Notes under the pieces: model-generated | What the model was told of the DNA's origin: nothing | Database searches by the model: none | What the model saw: the letters and a program-made list of their open reading frames with translations, nothing else | DNA from: Acidobacteriaceae bacterium | GTDB lineage: Bacteria; Acidobacteriota; Terriglobia; Terriglobales; Acidobacteriaceae | Reading direction: 5' to 3' | DNA: 64,000 bases | Assembly: GCA_003170825.1 (NCBI GenBank) | Contig: PMYL01000007.1 | Coordinates: 17,731 to 81,730, forward strand | Program-made: the position numbers and the translations under genes | Shown here: in pieces, positions 7,142 through 15,875 of the stretch | Layout of the letters: each line of letters opens with the position of its first letter | Numbering within the stretch: position 1 is the stretch's first letter

Positions 7142-8185
7142 ATGTCTGCCACCATGCAGGCGGTAGTAAAAGCTCACGCTGCGCCCGGCATCGAGTTGCG
7201 CGAGGTTCCGGTTCCTGCGCCCGGCCCCGGCGAGGTGCTGGTGCGGGTGCAGGCTGCCAGCGTTTGCGGGACCGACCTGCATATCTTCAACTGGGACCCA
7301 TGGGCGCAGGGGCGCATCCATCCGCCGCTGATTCCGGGCCACGAGTTCTCGGGCGCTGTGGCCGGAGTGGGTCGCGGCGTGACTACGGTGAAAGAGGGCG
7401 ACCTGGTTTCGGCGGAGATGCACGTGGCCTGCGGCAAGTGCATGCAGTGCCGCATCGGCGAGGCGCACATCTGCCAGCACGTGCGGATTCTGGGCGTGGA
7501 TGCGGACGGGGCGTTCGCGAGCTACGCCATCATTCCCGAGAGCAACATCTGGAAGCTGTCGCCGTCGATTCCGCCCGAGTACGCCTCGCTGCTGGATCCG
7601 CTGGGGAATGCAGTGCATACGGTGCTGGCCGGGGCGATTGCGGCGCAGACTGTGGCCGTGACCGGCTGCGGGGCGATCGGACTGTTCTCGATTGCCGTGG
7701 CCAAGGCTTGCGGAGCGGCACGGGTGTTTGCAATCGAGGTGAATGCGCGCCGGAGGTCCGCGGCCGCCGCGATGGGCGCCGACCTTGTGCTGGACCCCGC
7801 GGTGGACAACGTGGAGAAGCAAATTCTGGAGGCTACAGGAGGCACCGGCGTGGACGTTCTGCTGGAGATGTCGGGCAGTCCCGAGGCCATACGGCTGGGC
7901 TTTGCGCTGTTGCGGACTGGCGGGCGCGCATCGCTGCTGGGCATTCCGTCTAGGCCCTTCGAGCTGGACTTTGCGCGCGACATTATCTTCAAGGGCGCCA
8001 TTGTGCAGGGCATCAACGGGCGCAAGATGTTCGAGACGTGGTTCCAGATGGAGGCATTGCTGGCCACCGGCAAGCTGAATCTGGAGCCGGCGATTACCCA
8101 CCGCCTGAAACTGAGCGAGTTTCCCCAGGCCATGGAATTGCTGCGGACGGGCGAGGCGATCAAGGTAGTAATGCGGCCGGAGTAA
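7142..8185 (+). CDS. tdh: L-threonine 3-dehydrogenase (zinc-dependent MDR family)
   Basis: Cytosolic NAD-dependent oxidation of L-threonine to 2-amino-3-ketobutyrate, the substrate of Kbl encoded at 11360. 347 aa. Catalytic zinc ligands are Cys42 (CGTD) and His67-Glu68 (GHEF); the structural zinc lobe has Cys97, Cys100, Cys103 and Cys111. The Rossmann glycines are in VTGCGAIGLFS. The sequence CGTDLHIFNWDPWAQGRIHPP is characteristic of Tdh rather than of alcohol dehydrogenases. The start could be ATG 7142 or ATG 7154 (MQAVVKAH). It is separated from kbl by two minus-strand genes. Confidence 0.93.
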   Translation: MSATMQAVVKAHAAPGIELREVPVPAPGPGEVLVRVQAASVCGTDLHIFNWDPWAQGRIHPPLIPGHEFSGAVAGVGRGVTTVKEGDLVSAEMHVACGKCMQCRIGEAHICQHVRILGVDADGAFASYAIIPESNIWKLSPSIPPEYASLLDPLGNAVHTVLAGAIAAQTVAVTGCGAIGLFSIAVAKACGAARVFAIEVNARRRSAAAAMGADLVLDPAVDNVEKQILEATGGTGVDVLLEMSGSPEAIRLGFALLRTGGRASLLGIPSRPFELDFARDIIFKGAIVQGINGRKMFETWFQMEALLATGKLNLEPAITHRLKLSEFPQAMELLRTGEAIKVVMRPE

Positions 8186-8187
8186 GG

Positions 8188-10161
8188 CTAGTCTTCCCAG
8201 TCGATGGCTACGGTGCGCAGGCCGCGGACGGCGTTCGATAGATAGACGGCGTCGGCCTGGCGGAGATCCTGGGGATAGAGCACTCTTTCTTGCACCCCAG
8301 CGACGAAGACCTGTCGCTGGGGACCCCGTTCTTCCACGTTAGGTTGCGTTTCCAAAATATGGCGGCGATGGACGCCTGCCAGCAACCCACACTCGATGGG
8401 CGGCGTGAACCAGCGGCCGTCTTTTTCCACGAAGATGTTGTTGATGGCGCCTTCGGTGACCTCGCCGCGCAAGTTGAGAAACAGCACATCGTCAAAACCG
8501 GCCTGGGTTGCGGCTTTGAGGGCCTCCGTGTAGAGGGGTCTATGCGTGGTTTTGTGGAAGAGCATGGGGTCCTGGGGATCGGTGCGCTGGGAGGCGATGC
8601 ATGCGCGGAGCGGCTTGGCGTGGCCGTCGCTTGCGGGCAGGACTTCATCGCCGATGTGCAACGTGCCTTCATGGTCGAGGAGCAGACGGACCTTGCGGGG
8701 CTGCTGATCCCCGAATGCTGCCGCGTAAGCGAGCAGCGCTGCCTTCGCCTCGGCGCGGTCGCATAGGAACGCGAAGTAGCGCGCCGAATCTTCGAGCCGG
8801 TCGAGATGGAGTTCGATGAGCGGGAATTCGTGGCGCCAGAGCAAGGTTTCGATGAGGGAGAAGCTATTTGGGAAGTACTCCGGGGGCCGGGTGAGAAATT
8901 CGGCCTTCAAGAGACATTCGCGGAATTCCTCAGCCGGGTCGGAGTCGATGACGATGCCGCTGCCGATCCCCATTGTGCCGCACTCGCCGTCGAGCTCCCC
9001 GCTTTGTCCGTCCAACTCAAGCGTGCGAATGGCGACGTTGAAGACGGTGCGCTCTTTTGAGAAAAAGCCGATGGCGCCGGTGTAGACGCCTCTCGGTTGC
9101 TCCTCGAGCTTTGCCAGAAGTTGCATGGCCCGGACCTTGGGCGCGCCGGTGACGGAGCCGCAGGGAAAGAGCGCGCGGAAGATCTGGTGGAAGCCGACTT
9201 CGGGGCGGAGTTCGCCGGTGACGGTGGAGGTCATCTGCCAGAGGGTCGGGTAGCGCTCGACGGCGAAGAGGTTTTCGGCGCGGACGCTGCCGAAGGCGCA
9301 AAGGCGGCCGAGGTCGTTGCGCAGCAGGTCGACGATCATCACGTTTTCGCTGCGATTCTTGGGGTCGTTGCGGAGCCACTCCGCCAACTCGCGATCTTCG
9401 CGGGTGGTGCGGCCGCGGGGCGCGGTTCCCTTCATGGGGCGGGTGGTGATGCGCCGCGTGGCGCCTTGCTCTTCCAGGCGGAAGAAGAGTTCGGGCGAAA
9501 AGGAAAGGATGCGGCGGTTGGGCTGCCAGTGGAGAAAGGCGCCGTAGTCCACTGGCTGGCGGCTGCGGAGGCGTCGATAGAGCGTGGCGGGGCTGCCTGC
9601 GGCATGTACGCGCAAGGGAACGGTGAAGTTGAGTTGATAGATATCGCCGGCGCGAATCCACTCGTGGATGGCGGCGATGCGCCCGGCGTATTGCGGTTCC
9701 GTGAGGCCGAAGGTGGTATCGAGCGGTAGCTCAGTTGCCGGCTCTTCGGCGGCGGCGCCGGAGGAGAGCTGGGCAAAGCCGGGAGGATCGCCGTCGAGGA
9801 AAGTTCCTGTCCGATGGTCGAAGAGCCAGGGATGGTCATAGATGCCGAACCAGGCCAGCGGCTGGCCGGGCCGGCTGGGCCGCAGGCCGGCCGTGGGTTC
9901 AAAGCAGTTGCCGCATTCGTAGGTAAAAAAGCCAGCGGCAAAGAGGCCGGCCGCGACGGCGGTCTCGACCTGTGCAAAGAGCCTTGGGAGTTCCGCTGAT
10001 TCGTTGGCCACAACGACGCGCAGGGGAGCGGTGAAGAGGCGGGATAAGGAGTCGGTGTAAGACTCTGTTGCCCCGGGCTTTGCGCACTCCAACAGCACCG
10101 TCGCCGGCGCATGCTCCACCAGCGCGTACAGTTCCGGCGGAGGGGAATGCCAGCGGTTCAT
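8188..10161 (-). CDS. pabBC: Aminodeoxychorismate synthase component I fused to 4-amino-4-deoxychorismate lyase
   Basis: 657-aa fusion for the two steps from chorismate to p-aminobenzoate (folate pathway). Residues ~1-430 are PabB: the chorismate-binding core includes IYQLNFT, TRPMKGTAPRG, NVMIVDLLRNDLGR and CGSVTGAPK. Residues ~440-657 are the PabC lyase, a PLP type IV fold, with catalytic Lys in FHKTTHR and EVTEGAINNIFV. Near the C-terminus, between LETQPN and RVLYPQDL, the segment VEERGPQRQVFVAGVQE (609-625) is encoded by a palindromic repeat (8294-8328) in frame. The glutaminase PabA is not in the window. It convergently abuts tdh with two bases between the stops. Confidence 0.93.
   Translation of the reverse strand: MNRWHSPPPELYALVEHAPATVLLECAKPGATESYTDSLSRLFTAPLRVVVANESAELPRLFAQVETAVAAGLFAAGFFTYECGNCFEPTAGLRPSRPGQPLAWFGIYDHPWLFDHRTGTFLDGDPPGFAQLSSGAAAEEPATELPLDTTFGLTEPQYAGRIAAIHEWIRAGDIYQLNFTVPLRVHAAGSPATLYRRLRSRQPVDYGAFLHWQPNRRILSFSPELFFRLEEQGATRRITTRPMKGTAPRGRTTREDRELAEWLRNDPKNRSENVMIVDLLRNDLGRLCAFGSVRAENLFAVERYPTLWQMTSTVTGELRPEVGFHQIFRALFPCGSVTGAPKVRAMQLLAKLEEQPRGVYTGAIGFFSKERTVFNVAIRTLELDGQSGELDGECGTMGIGSGIVIDSDPAEEFRECLLKAEFLTRPPEYFPNSFSLIETLLWRHEFPLIELHLDRLEDSARYFAFLCDRAEAKAALLAYAAAFGDQQPRKVRLLLDHEGTLHIGDEVLPASDGHAKPLRACIASQRTDPQDPMLFHKTTHRPLYTEALKAATQAGFDDVLFLNLRGEVTEGAINNIFVEKDGRWFTPPIECGLLAGVHRRHILETQPNVEERGPQRQVFVAGVQERVLYPQDLRQADAVYLSNAVRGLRTVAIDWED
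8294..8328. repeat. Palindromic repeat, family 1 (GGGGTCCCC type), inside pabBC
   Basis: On the minus strand it reads CGGGGT, then stem CCCCAGCGAC, loop AGGTCTTC, stem GTCGCTGGGG. The 10-bp stem is perfect. The loop and 5' module are identical to copies at 23912-23990 and 58455-58491, while two stem positions differ with their partners. Confidence 0.8.
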
Positions 10162-10171
10162 GCAGCCTGAA

Positions 10172-11146
10172 TCACTTGACCGTCAGCGCTATGGTGGTGT
10201 AATTCGTGATGGCGGTGACGCCGTTGCTGGACTGTGCGTAGACGTACACCGTGTAAGTACCCGCGGGGGTGGCGGGATTCGTAGGCGGGCCGTGGTTGTA
10301 GTAGTTGTAACGAGGATTGCAGGCCGTTGTGCCCAGCATGGTGACCAGGCCGACCAGGGCAAGCAGCGTGAGCCTGTTGAGCCAGGGGCGGCGGCGGACT
10401 CCCCAGGCGAGTCCGCCCAAACCCAGCGCGCCGGGCAGCAGAAACGCCCAGGCCACGAGATTGGAGCGGGGATGAGCCGCCGAGGCTGTCGCTTCCTGCG
10501 TGGTAATAACCATCAAACTGGTGATTGCGGTGGTGGCGTTGGGCAGGATCTCAACGTTTTCTGGGGTAAAGGTGCAGGAAGACTGATCGGGAAGGCCCGA
10601 GCAGGAGAGCGTTACAAACATCGGAGCCGTCAACGCGTCGCTGTTCTGCGGCGTGACGGAGGCCGTGACCGTTCCCGATTGGCCGGGGGTGAGAGAAAGG
10701 GTGGCCGGCGCGACGGAAACAAGAAAAGTGGGCGTGGAACTAGCCTGGACTTGCGCGCCGGATGCCTGGGAGGTTGAGCCCTGGTGAGTGGCGTCGCCGG
10801 CATAAACCGCGGTCAGTGAGTGATCGCCGGCTGGCAGGGCAAGCACAATGCTGGCCTGGCCCTGAGCGTTCAGCGCCGCACCGGCCAGTTGGCTGCCGTA
10901 GTCGCTGATGGCGACCGCGCCGGTTGCTGGAAGCCCATCCTCGCCGGTCACGGTCACGGCTATGGTGGCCTGCGTGCGCCCACCCTGATCGCGGGTCTCC
11001 ACGGTCACCGCGGTCTGCGTGGCCAGGCGCTGCGAGTTCTCCGCGGCCATTGCCAACGTAGGCATCGCCAGCGCGACACCTAGTCCTGCAACCAACTCAA
11101 GCCGCAAACTGCGGCAGATTATGCCTCTCACGCGCACCTGCTCCAA
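10172..11146 (-). CDS. Secreted Ig-like repeat protein with C-terminal membrane helix
   Basis: 324 aa. The N-terminal hydrophobic segment (LELVAGLGVALAMPTLAMAA) is a signal peptide. Residues ~45-135 form a bacterial Ig-like domain (TGAVAISDYG, ALPAGDHSLTAVYAGD), of the Big_3-type found in surface and putative adhesion proteins. A second beta-rich unit follows (FLVSVAPATLSLTPGQSG ... CSGLPDQSSCTFTPE). Near the end there is a basic-flanked region with hydrophobic helices (VAWAFLLPGALGLGGLAWGV and LTLLALVGLVTMLGTTAC) that could anchor it, then a short extracellular tail. The layout is frequent in acidobacteria. Ten bases separate it from pabBC downstream, so read-through is likely. Confidence 0.75.
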   Translation of the reverse strand: MEQVRVRGIICRSLRLELVAGLGVALAMPTLAMAAENSQRLATQTAVTVETRDQGGRTQATIAVTVTGEDGLPATGAVAISDYGSQLAGAALNAQGQASIVLALPAGDHSLTAVYAGDATHQGSTSQASGAQVQASSTPTFLVSVAPATLSLTPGQSGTVTASVTPQNSDALTAPMFVTLSCSGLPDQSSCTFTPENVEILPNATTAITSLMVITTQEATASAAHPRSNLVAWAFLLPGALGLGGLAWGVRRRPWLNRLTLLALVGLVTMLGTTACNPRYNYYNHGPPTNPATPAGTYTVYVYAQSSNGVTAITNYTTIALTVK

Positions 11147-11359
11147 GATTCAAGATCGTGGTTCGCCCATTTGCCGCAGCGTAAAACCCTATTGTATCCG
11201 GCGGGGGCGCGCCGGAGCCATTGCCGGCACATTCTTTGGACGCAACGGAGGGGAGAATGGCGTCCTTTCGCCACCGAATTGAGGACCTGGAGCCGGTGGG
11301 GCCGGACCCTGGTTCCCCGGTCCTGGCCGCGCTATGCTCTTTCTTTGAGGTGCATCGCC

Positions 11360-12574
11360 ATGACCCAGGCCGCTATCCGCCCCCAGCTTGCCCACCTGAC
11401 CGCCGCGCTCGATGACCTGCGCGCCAAGGGCACCTATTTCAAACTGCGCATTCTCGACGATCAGCAGGCGCCGGTCTGCCACTACGACGGCAAGCAGGTG
11501 ATCAACCTGGCCAGCAACAACTACCTCGGACTGGCCAACCACCCCAAGCTGATTGAGGCGGCGCTGGCCGCGACGCGGAGGTTTGGCGTGGGCTCGGGCG
11601 CGGTGCGGACGATCGCCGGCACCATGCGCATCCACATGGACCTGGAGGAGAAGATCGCCCGCTTCAAGAACGTCGAGGCTTGCGTGGTCTTCCAGAGCGG
11701 GTTCACGGCTAATGCGGGGACGGTGAGCTCGATTCTGGGCAAGGAAGACTTTATCCTCTCCGACGAGCTGAACCACGCCAGCATCATCGACGGCGCGCGC
11801 CTGTCACGAGCCAAGATCAAGGTCTTCCGCCACAAGGACGTGGACCACTGCGAAGAGCTGCTCAAGGAGGTGGCCAGCGAGCCGGGCCGCAAGCTGGTGA
11901 TCACGGACGGCGTGTTCTCAATGGACGGCGACATCGGCCCGGTGGACAAGCTGGCCGCGCTGGCCGAAAAATACGGCGCTATCATGATGGTGGACGACGC
12001 GCACGCTAGTGGTGTGCTGGGGCGCAACGGGCGCGGATCGGTGGATCATTTCGGCGTGCACGGCAAGGTGGATGTGCAGGTGGGCACGCTCTCCAAGGCC
12101 ATTGGCGCGCTGGGGGGCTATGTCTGCGGGAGCCGCGATCTGATTGACTACCTCTACCACCGGGCGCGGCCGTTCCTGTTCTCCACCTCGCATCCGCCGA
12201 GTGTGGCGGCGACGTGCATTGCGGCGTTCGACATTCTGGAGGCTGAGCCGGAGCGGATTGAGCGGCTGTGGGCCAATACGCGCTACTTCCAGGGCGAACT
12301 CAAGCGGCTGGGATTCAACATCGGCGGCGTCACCACGCCGGCCACCGAGACGCCCATCACCCCCATCATCGTAGGCGAAGGCCGCGCGGCCATGGAGTTC
12401 TCACGGGCGCTCTTCGACGAGGGCGTGATGGGGACGGGGATAGCATTCCCGACGGTGCCGGAGGGGAAGGCGCGGATACGGCTGATGCTGACCAGCGAAC
12501 ACACGAAAGGGCAGTTGGACCAGGCGCTGGAAACATTTGAACGCGTCGCCAGGCGGCTGGGGATACTACAATAG
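11360..12574 (+). CDS. kbl: Glycine C-acetyltransferase (2-amino-3-ketobutyrate CoA ligase)
   Basis: PLP enzyme of the alpha-oxoamine synthase family that cleaves 2-amino-3-ketobutyrate with CoA to glycine and acetyl-CoA, completing threonine breakdown begun by Tdh. 404 aa from ATG 11360, with GAGG ten bases upstream; longer frames upstream are not conserved-looking. Motifs: NYLGLANHP, GVGSGAVRTIAGT, DELNHASIIDG, VDDAHASGVLG, and the PLP lysine Lys246 in GTLSKAIGALGG. The AVRTIAGT and KNVEACVVFQSGFTAN segments favour Kbl over BioF or serine palmitoyltransferase. ruvA starts only 6 bases downstream, so the two are one transcript. Confidence 0.93.
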   Translation: MTQAAIRPQLAHLTAALDDLRAKGTYFKLRILDDQQAPVCHYDGKQVINLASNNYLGLANHPKLIEAALAATRRFGVGSGAVRTIAGTMRIHMDLEEKIARFKNVEACVVFQSGFTANAGTVSSILGKEDFILSDELNHASIIDGARLSRAKIKVFRHKDVDHCEELLKEVASEPGRKLVITDGVFSMDGDIGPVDKLAALAEKYGAIMMVDDAHASGVLGRNGRGSVDHFGVHGKVDVQVGTLSKAIGALGGYVCGSRDLIDYLYHRARPFLFSTSHPPSVAATCIAAFDILEAEPERIERLWANTRYFQGELKRLGFNIGGVTTPATETPITPIIVGEGRAAMEFSRALFDEGVMGTGIAFPTVPEGKARIRLMLTSEHTKGQLDQALETFERVARRLGILQ

Positions 12575-12580
12575 GGCACC

Positions 12581-13171
12581 ATGATCGCTCACCTGCGCGG
12601 AAAGCTCATCCACAAACAGCCCGGCCAGGCCATCGTCGAAGCCGCCGGGGTGGGCTACGACGTCACCATCTCGGTGCCTACCTTTACGGCGCTGCCCTCG
12701 GTGGGGCTCGAGGCGGCTCTGCACATTCACACCCAGGTCAGCGAGGATCAGATTGCGCTCTTCGGCTTTATGGATCGCGAGGAAAAGCGGCTGTTTGAGC
12801 GGCTGATCACCGTCAGCGGTGTCGGCCCCAAGCTGGCTATCAAGATGCTGAGCGGGCTCTCGCCGGAGCGGACGGTGCAGGCGATTCGCGGCCAGGACCA
12901 CGCGCAACTGACGCGCATTCCGGGCGTGGGCAAGAAGCTGGCCGAGCGGCTGGTTGTCGAACTCAAAGACAAGCTGGATGATTTTGCCGCTCCCCCCGTG
13001 CAATCCGCCGTGCAAGGCCCTGCTGCCGAAGACGTGCTCTCCGCGCTGGTCAACCTGGGCTACCAGCGCACCGCCGCCGAGAAGGCGATCCAGCAGGCCG
13101 TGGCCAAGGACAAGACCCTTGCCGCCGATTTCGACGGCCTCTTCCGCGGGGCGCTGAAGGTAATCCGCTGA
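12581..13171 (+). CDS. ruvA: Holliday junction DNA helicase subunit RuvA
   Basis: 196 aa, full length. RuvA binds four-way junctions as a tetramer and loads the RuvB motor for branch migration. Domain I is the OB fold (MIAHLRGKLIHKQ ... GYDVTISV), domain II has the two helix-hairpin-helix motifs (TVSGVGPKLAIKML, RIPGVGKKLAERLVVELKDKL) and domain III is the C-terminal RuvB-binding helix bundle (AEDVLSALVNLGYQRTAAEKAI). ruvB and ruvC are not in the window. It overlaps in expression with kbl (6-base gap). Confidence 0.97.
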   Translation: MIAHLRGKLIHKQPGQAIVEAAGVGYDVTISVPTFTALPSVGLEAALHIHTQVSEDQIALFGFMDREEKRLFERLITVSGVGPKLAIKMLSGLSPERTVQAIRGQDHAQLTRIPGVGKKLAERLVVELKDKLDDFAAPPVQSAVQGPAAEDVLSALVNLGYQRTAAEKAIQQAVAKDKTLAADFDGLFRGALKVIR

Positions 13172-13181
13172 TCGGAGGGAG

Positions 13182-13247
13182 CAGGGGCCTTCAGGCCCCT
13201 GAAGGACGTATGCGATAAGAGCGGCTTCAGCCGCGGGCTTTTCACCC
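13182..13247. repeat. Double-hairpin repeat, family 3 (TTCA loops), intergenic
   Basis: Hairpin 1: CAGGGGCC, loop TTCA, GGCCCCTG (13182-13201). A 19-base spacer. Hairpin 2: GCGGC, loop TTCA, GCCGC (13221-13234), then GGG-CTTTTCA-CCC (13235-13247). It follows ruvA by 10 bases and could also act as its transcript end. Related copies lie in hpnI and rsmG. Confidence 0.7.
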
Positions 13248-13270
13248 ATGCAGCCCACAAGAGGAACGCA

Positions 13271-13684
13271 ATGCTGAAATACGTTCGTGCGGTCATACCG
13301 ATGCTGGTGTGCCTTGATGGCGCGGCGGAGATCGAATTCTGCAAAGCCGCGTTTGGCGCCGTCGAGCTGGCGCGCCGCTCAGGCCCGGATGGAAGCGTCG
13401 TCCATGCAACCCTGGCCATCGGCGAGGCGATGATCATGGTGCATGGAGAGGCCGAACACCTGGCGAGCCATGCGCCGCGGCAGGACGGCAGTTCGCCGGT
13501 GGTGATCTACGTTTATTTGGAAGATGTAGACACCGTGATTGAGCGGGCGGTTGCTGCCGGAGCGAAGATTCTGCTCCCGGTTGAAAATGCTTTTTGGGGG
13601 GATCGCGTCGGACGGATTGTCGATCCATCGGGGCACGTTTGGAACGTTGCGAGCCGCGCCGAAGAGAGTTCGCCGGCGCGCTGA
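13271..13684 (+). CDS. VOC superfamily (glyoxalase/PhnB-like) protein
   Basis: 137 aa with GAGGAA nine bases before ATG 13271. The fold pattern of paired beta-alpha-beta-beta-beta modules is seen: VIPMLVCLDGAAEIEFCKAAFGAVEL, then VVHATLAIGEAMIMV, and the second half VVIYVYLEDVDTVIERAVAAGAKI ending with WGDRVGRIVDPSGHVWNVA. This is the PhnB-like/YCII branch of vicinal-oxygen-chelate proteins, where candidate metal ligands are His and Glu at strand ends. Substrate unknown. It stands after the family 3 repeat and appears to be a single-gene unit. Confidence 0.9.
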   Translation: MLKYVRAVIPMLVCLDGAAEIEFCKAAFGAVELARRSGPDGSVVHATLAIGEAMIMVHGEAEHLASHAPRQDGSSPVVIYVYLEDVDTVIERAVAAGAKILLPVENAFWGDRVGRIVDPSGHVWNVASRAEESSPAR

Positions 13685-13860
13685 AGGTGATCCGGTAGAG
13701 TGCAGGATCCCTTCAAACGAGCAAGAAGTGAGGATTCTTTACCTTGTGAATTTTCGCACGCAATTCAGTATCTCGACTGGGATCTGAAACCTTTTGTCCG
13801 ATCTGCCTGTCCTGATCAATAACGGTCGGTGGACCTCTATTTCTGAGTGATAGCCTTCAT

Positions 13861-14808
13861 ATGATGGTGTGTTTGCGTTTGATCGTCGCTCTTATCTGGC
13901 TAGGTCTTGCCACCAGCAGCCGCGCCCAGCCGGTGCAGCTTCCGGACGCACCGCAGCCGTCGGCCAGCCTGCTGGCCGCCGACGCTTCCGTGCCCGATTC
14001 CGGCGGATCTTCTTCCTCGACCGGCCTCACCGAGCCATCCGGCTTGACCTTCTCTCTAGACCTCGCGCAGACCGGCCAGTCCGCGCAGGACGCCAACCGC
14101 GGCGACGCGCGCCCCAAGCCCAGCTCCAACGTTCCTCTCGACGCTAACGGCAATCCCATCCCCCTCGATCTTCGACAGCCGAAGCGCATTCTCGGCTTCA
14201 TGCCCAACTTCCGCTCCGTCTCCGGCGGATCCGTCCCCCACCCGCCCGGCTGGAAATACAACTTCACCGTCGCCACCCACCAGGCCACCGATTATTCCAG
14301 CTTCATCTTTCTTGGTCTCACCTCCCTCACCGCCGAAGGCATGAACATGCACCCCGTCCTGGGCAAGGGCATCGGCGGCTTTTACGCCTACACCTGGCGC
14401 GGCTTCCTCGATAAGACCGACGGCACCTATCTCTCCGCGTGGCTGTTGCCCAGCCTCCTCCACGAAGACACCCGTTACTATGCCCTCGGCAAAGGTCACA
14501 GCATCGTGATCCGTTCTCTCTACGTGATCAGCCGGCAAGCCGTGGCCCGCACTTACGGCGGCCGCCAGACGCCCAACATCGCCGGACTCGGGGGCAAGGT
14601 CCTCACCCAGGTGATCTCACGGAATTACTACCCCTCCAGCGCAACCACCTTCAGCGTCCTCGCCACCAAGTTCGGCTACTCCGCCATGCGCGACATAGCG
14701 TTCTCCGCCGTTCGCGAGTTCTATCCCGACATAGCCGCGCATTATGTTCGCAAGCATCGCGAGAAAGTAGCCCGGCTCGCCGCGCGGGACGCTGGTTCCG
14801 TTCCTTAG
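13861..14808 (+). CDS. Hypothetical secreted or outer-membrane protein
   Basis: 315 aa. The signal peptide (LRLIVALIWLGLATSSRAQ) is followed by LPDAPQPS, a proline-containing start of mature protein that is frequent among exported acidobacterial proteins, then a ~70-residue low-complexity Ser/Ala/Pro linker. Residues ~120-300 look like alternating amphipathic stretches and helices (TDYSSFIFLGLTSLTAEGMN, GGFYAYTWRGFLDKTDGTYLSAWLLPSLLHEDTRYY), perhaps membrane-associated. No enzymatic motif or named family is recognised. Two ATG codons in a row precede it and no good ribosome binding site is visible. Confidence 0.65.
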   Translation: MMVCLRLIVALIWLGLATSSRAQPVQLPDAPQPSASLLAADASVPDSGGSSSSTGLTEPSGLTFSLDLAQTGQSAQDANRGDARPKPSSNVPLDANGNPIPLDLRQPKRILGFMPNFRSVSGGSVPHPPGWKYNFTVATHQATDYSSFIFLGLTSLTAEGMNMHPVLGKGIGGFYAYTWRGFLDKTDGTYLSAWLLPSLLHEDTRYYALGKGHSIVIRSLYVISRQAVARTYGGRQTPNIAGLGGKVLTQVISRNYYPSSATTFSVLATKFGYSAMRDIAFSAVREFYPDIAAHYVRKHREKVARLAARDAGSVP

Positions 14809-15116
14809 ACTGTCGGCTGGGTTGCCGGGGGATCGCACCGGGATTCGCTTGCCTGGGTCGAGGGAGATCGCGAAGGTTCATACAAGGACGAGTGGCTGAG
14901 TAGGAAGAATCGCCAACCAGCCAACAATCCGGACCCGATTTCGCAGCCGGCGATGCCGCAGATCGAAGCCCATCGCGGCAGCGATCAAGACCATAGAGAC
15001 GAAAGGGATTCCGAGGCAAAAGGCAATCTCGCAAATGAGCATTGCCTGTTCGCCGCGCAAAGGCCCTGGCGCATTGAGCCCCTAAGATGAATTTTTTTTG
15101 CTAACCTTCCTACAGT
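14809..15116. other. Intergenic stretch with one doubtful small ORF
   Basis: A minus-strand frame (14878-15060, 60 codons) would encode a short hydrophobic segment (IAFCLGIPFVSMVLIAAAMG) followed by a basic stretch (DLRHRRLRNRVR) and a second hydrophobic part. It could be a small membrane protein, but neither a ribosome binding site nor a family supports it. Nothing else is seen here. Confidence 0.3.
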
Positions 15117-15875
15117 ATGCCTCGTGCCGCAAAATCCGCTGTAACCGAATTCACCTCAGTCGCCCCCGCCGCCCACCTCCGCCCCGAAGGCCTCGCCTTT
15201 CTGCGCAACTTGGCCCGCAACAACGACCGCGAGTGGTTCACGCCGCGCAAGGCCGTCTTCGAGTCGGAGCTGAAGGAACCGATGCTGGCCATCATCCGCA
15301 AAGTCTCCGAGGCAATGGAGAGCTTCGCGCCGGCCTATGTGCGGCCCGCGGAGAAGTGCCTCTTCCGCATCTATCGCGACACCCGCTTCAGCGCCAACAA
15401 GCTGCCCTATAAGACTCATGTAGCGGCGTGGTGGTCGCACCAGGGGCTGGAGAAGACCTCCGGGGCCGGCTACTACTTCCACGTCAGCGCCAAAGAGGTG
15501 GTGATTGCCGCAGGAGCCTACATGCCGGAGAAGGATCAGCTCACCGCCATCCGCCATTGGCTGCTCGACAACCACGCGGCGTTCCGCAAGCTGCTCCAAA
15601 AGCCCGCCGTCCGCAGGACTTTTTCTGAGTTCGAAGGAAACTCGCTGATCCGCCCCCCCAAGGGCTTTTGCAGGGACCATCCGGCGATAGACCTAGTGCA
15701 ATGCCGGCAGTGGGGGTTGAGCACGACGTTGCCGGCCGCGGCGGCTCTTGAACCGGACTTTGCCTCGACGCTGATTCGGCATTTCCGGCTGGCCGCGCCA
15801 GTTGTGGACGCACTGAACACGCCCATCGCCGCGGCTTTCACGCCCCGAAAAAAGGTGCTCTTCGGTCTGAAATAG
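15117..15875 (+). CDS. DUF2461 family protein
   Basis: 252 aa. The block LAFLRNLARNNDREWFTPRKAVFESELKEPM, the RIYRDTRFSANKLPYKTHVAAWW segment and YYFHVSAKEVVIAAGAYMPEKDQLTAIR are hallmarks of the DUF2461 family (TIGR02453), which is widespread in bacteria and fungi and has no settled biochemical role. Length is somewhat above the usual ~220 aa because of a short basic N-terminal extension. The start is the ATG at 15117; no strong Shine-Dalgarno is visible. It is isolated between intergenic regions. Confidence 0.88.
   Translation: MPRAAKSAVTEFTSVAPAAHLRPEGLAFLRNLARNNDREWFTPRKAVFESELKEPMLAIIRKVSEAMESFAPAYVRPAEKCLFRIYRDTRFSANKLPYKTHVAAWWSHQGLEKTSGAGYYFHVSAKEVVIAAGAYMPEKDQLTAIRHWLLDNHAAFRKLLQKPAVRRTFSEFEGNSLIRPPKGFCRDHPAIDLVQCRQWGLSTTLPAAAALEPDFASTLIRHFRLAAPVVDALNTPIAAAFTPRKKVLFGLK

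Noticed and set aside
6941..8101. 386-codon minus-strand ORF opposite tdh
   Set aside because: Arg/Ala/Gln/His-rich antisense composition without family motifs; tdh is unambiguous.
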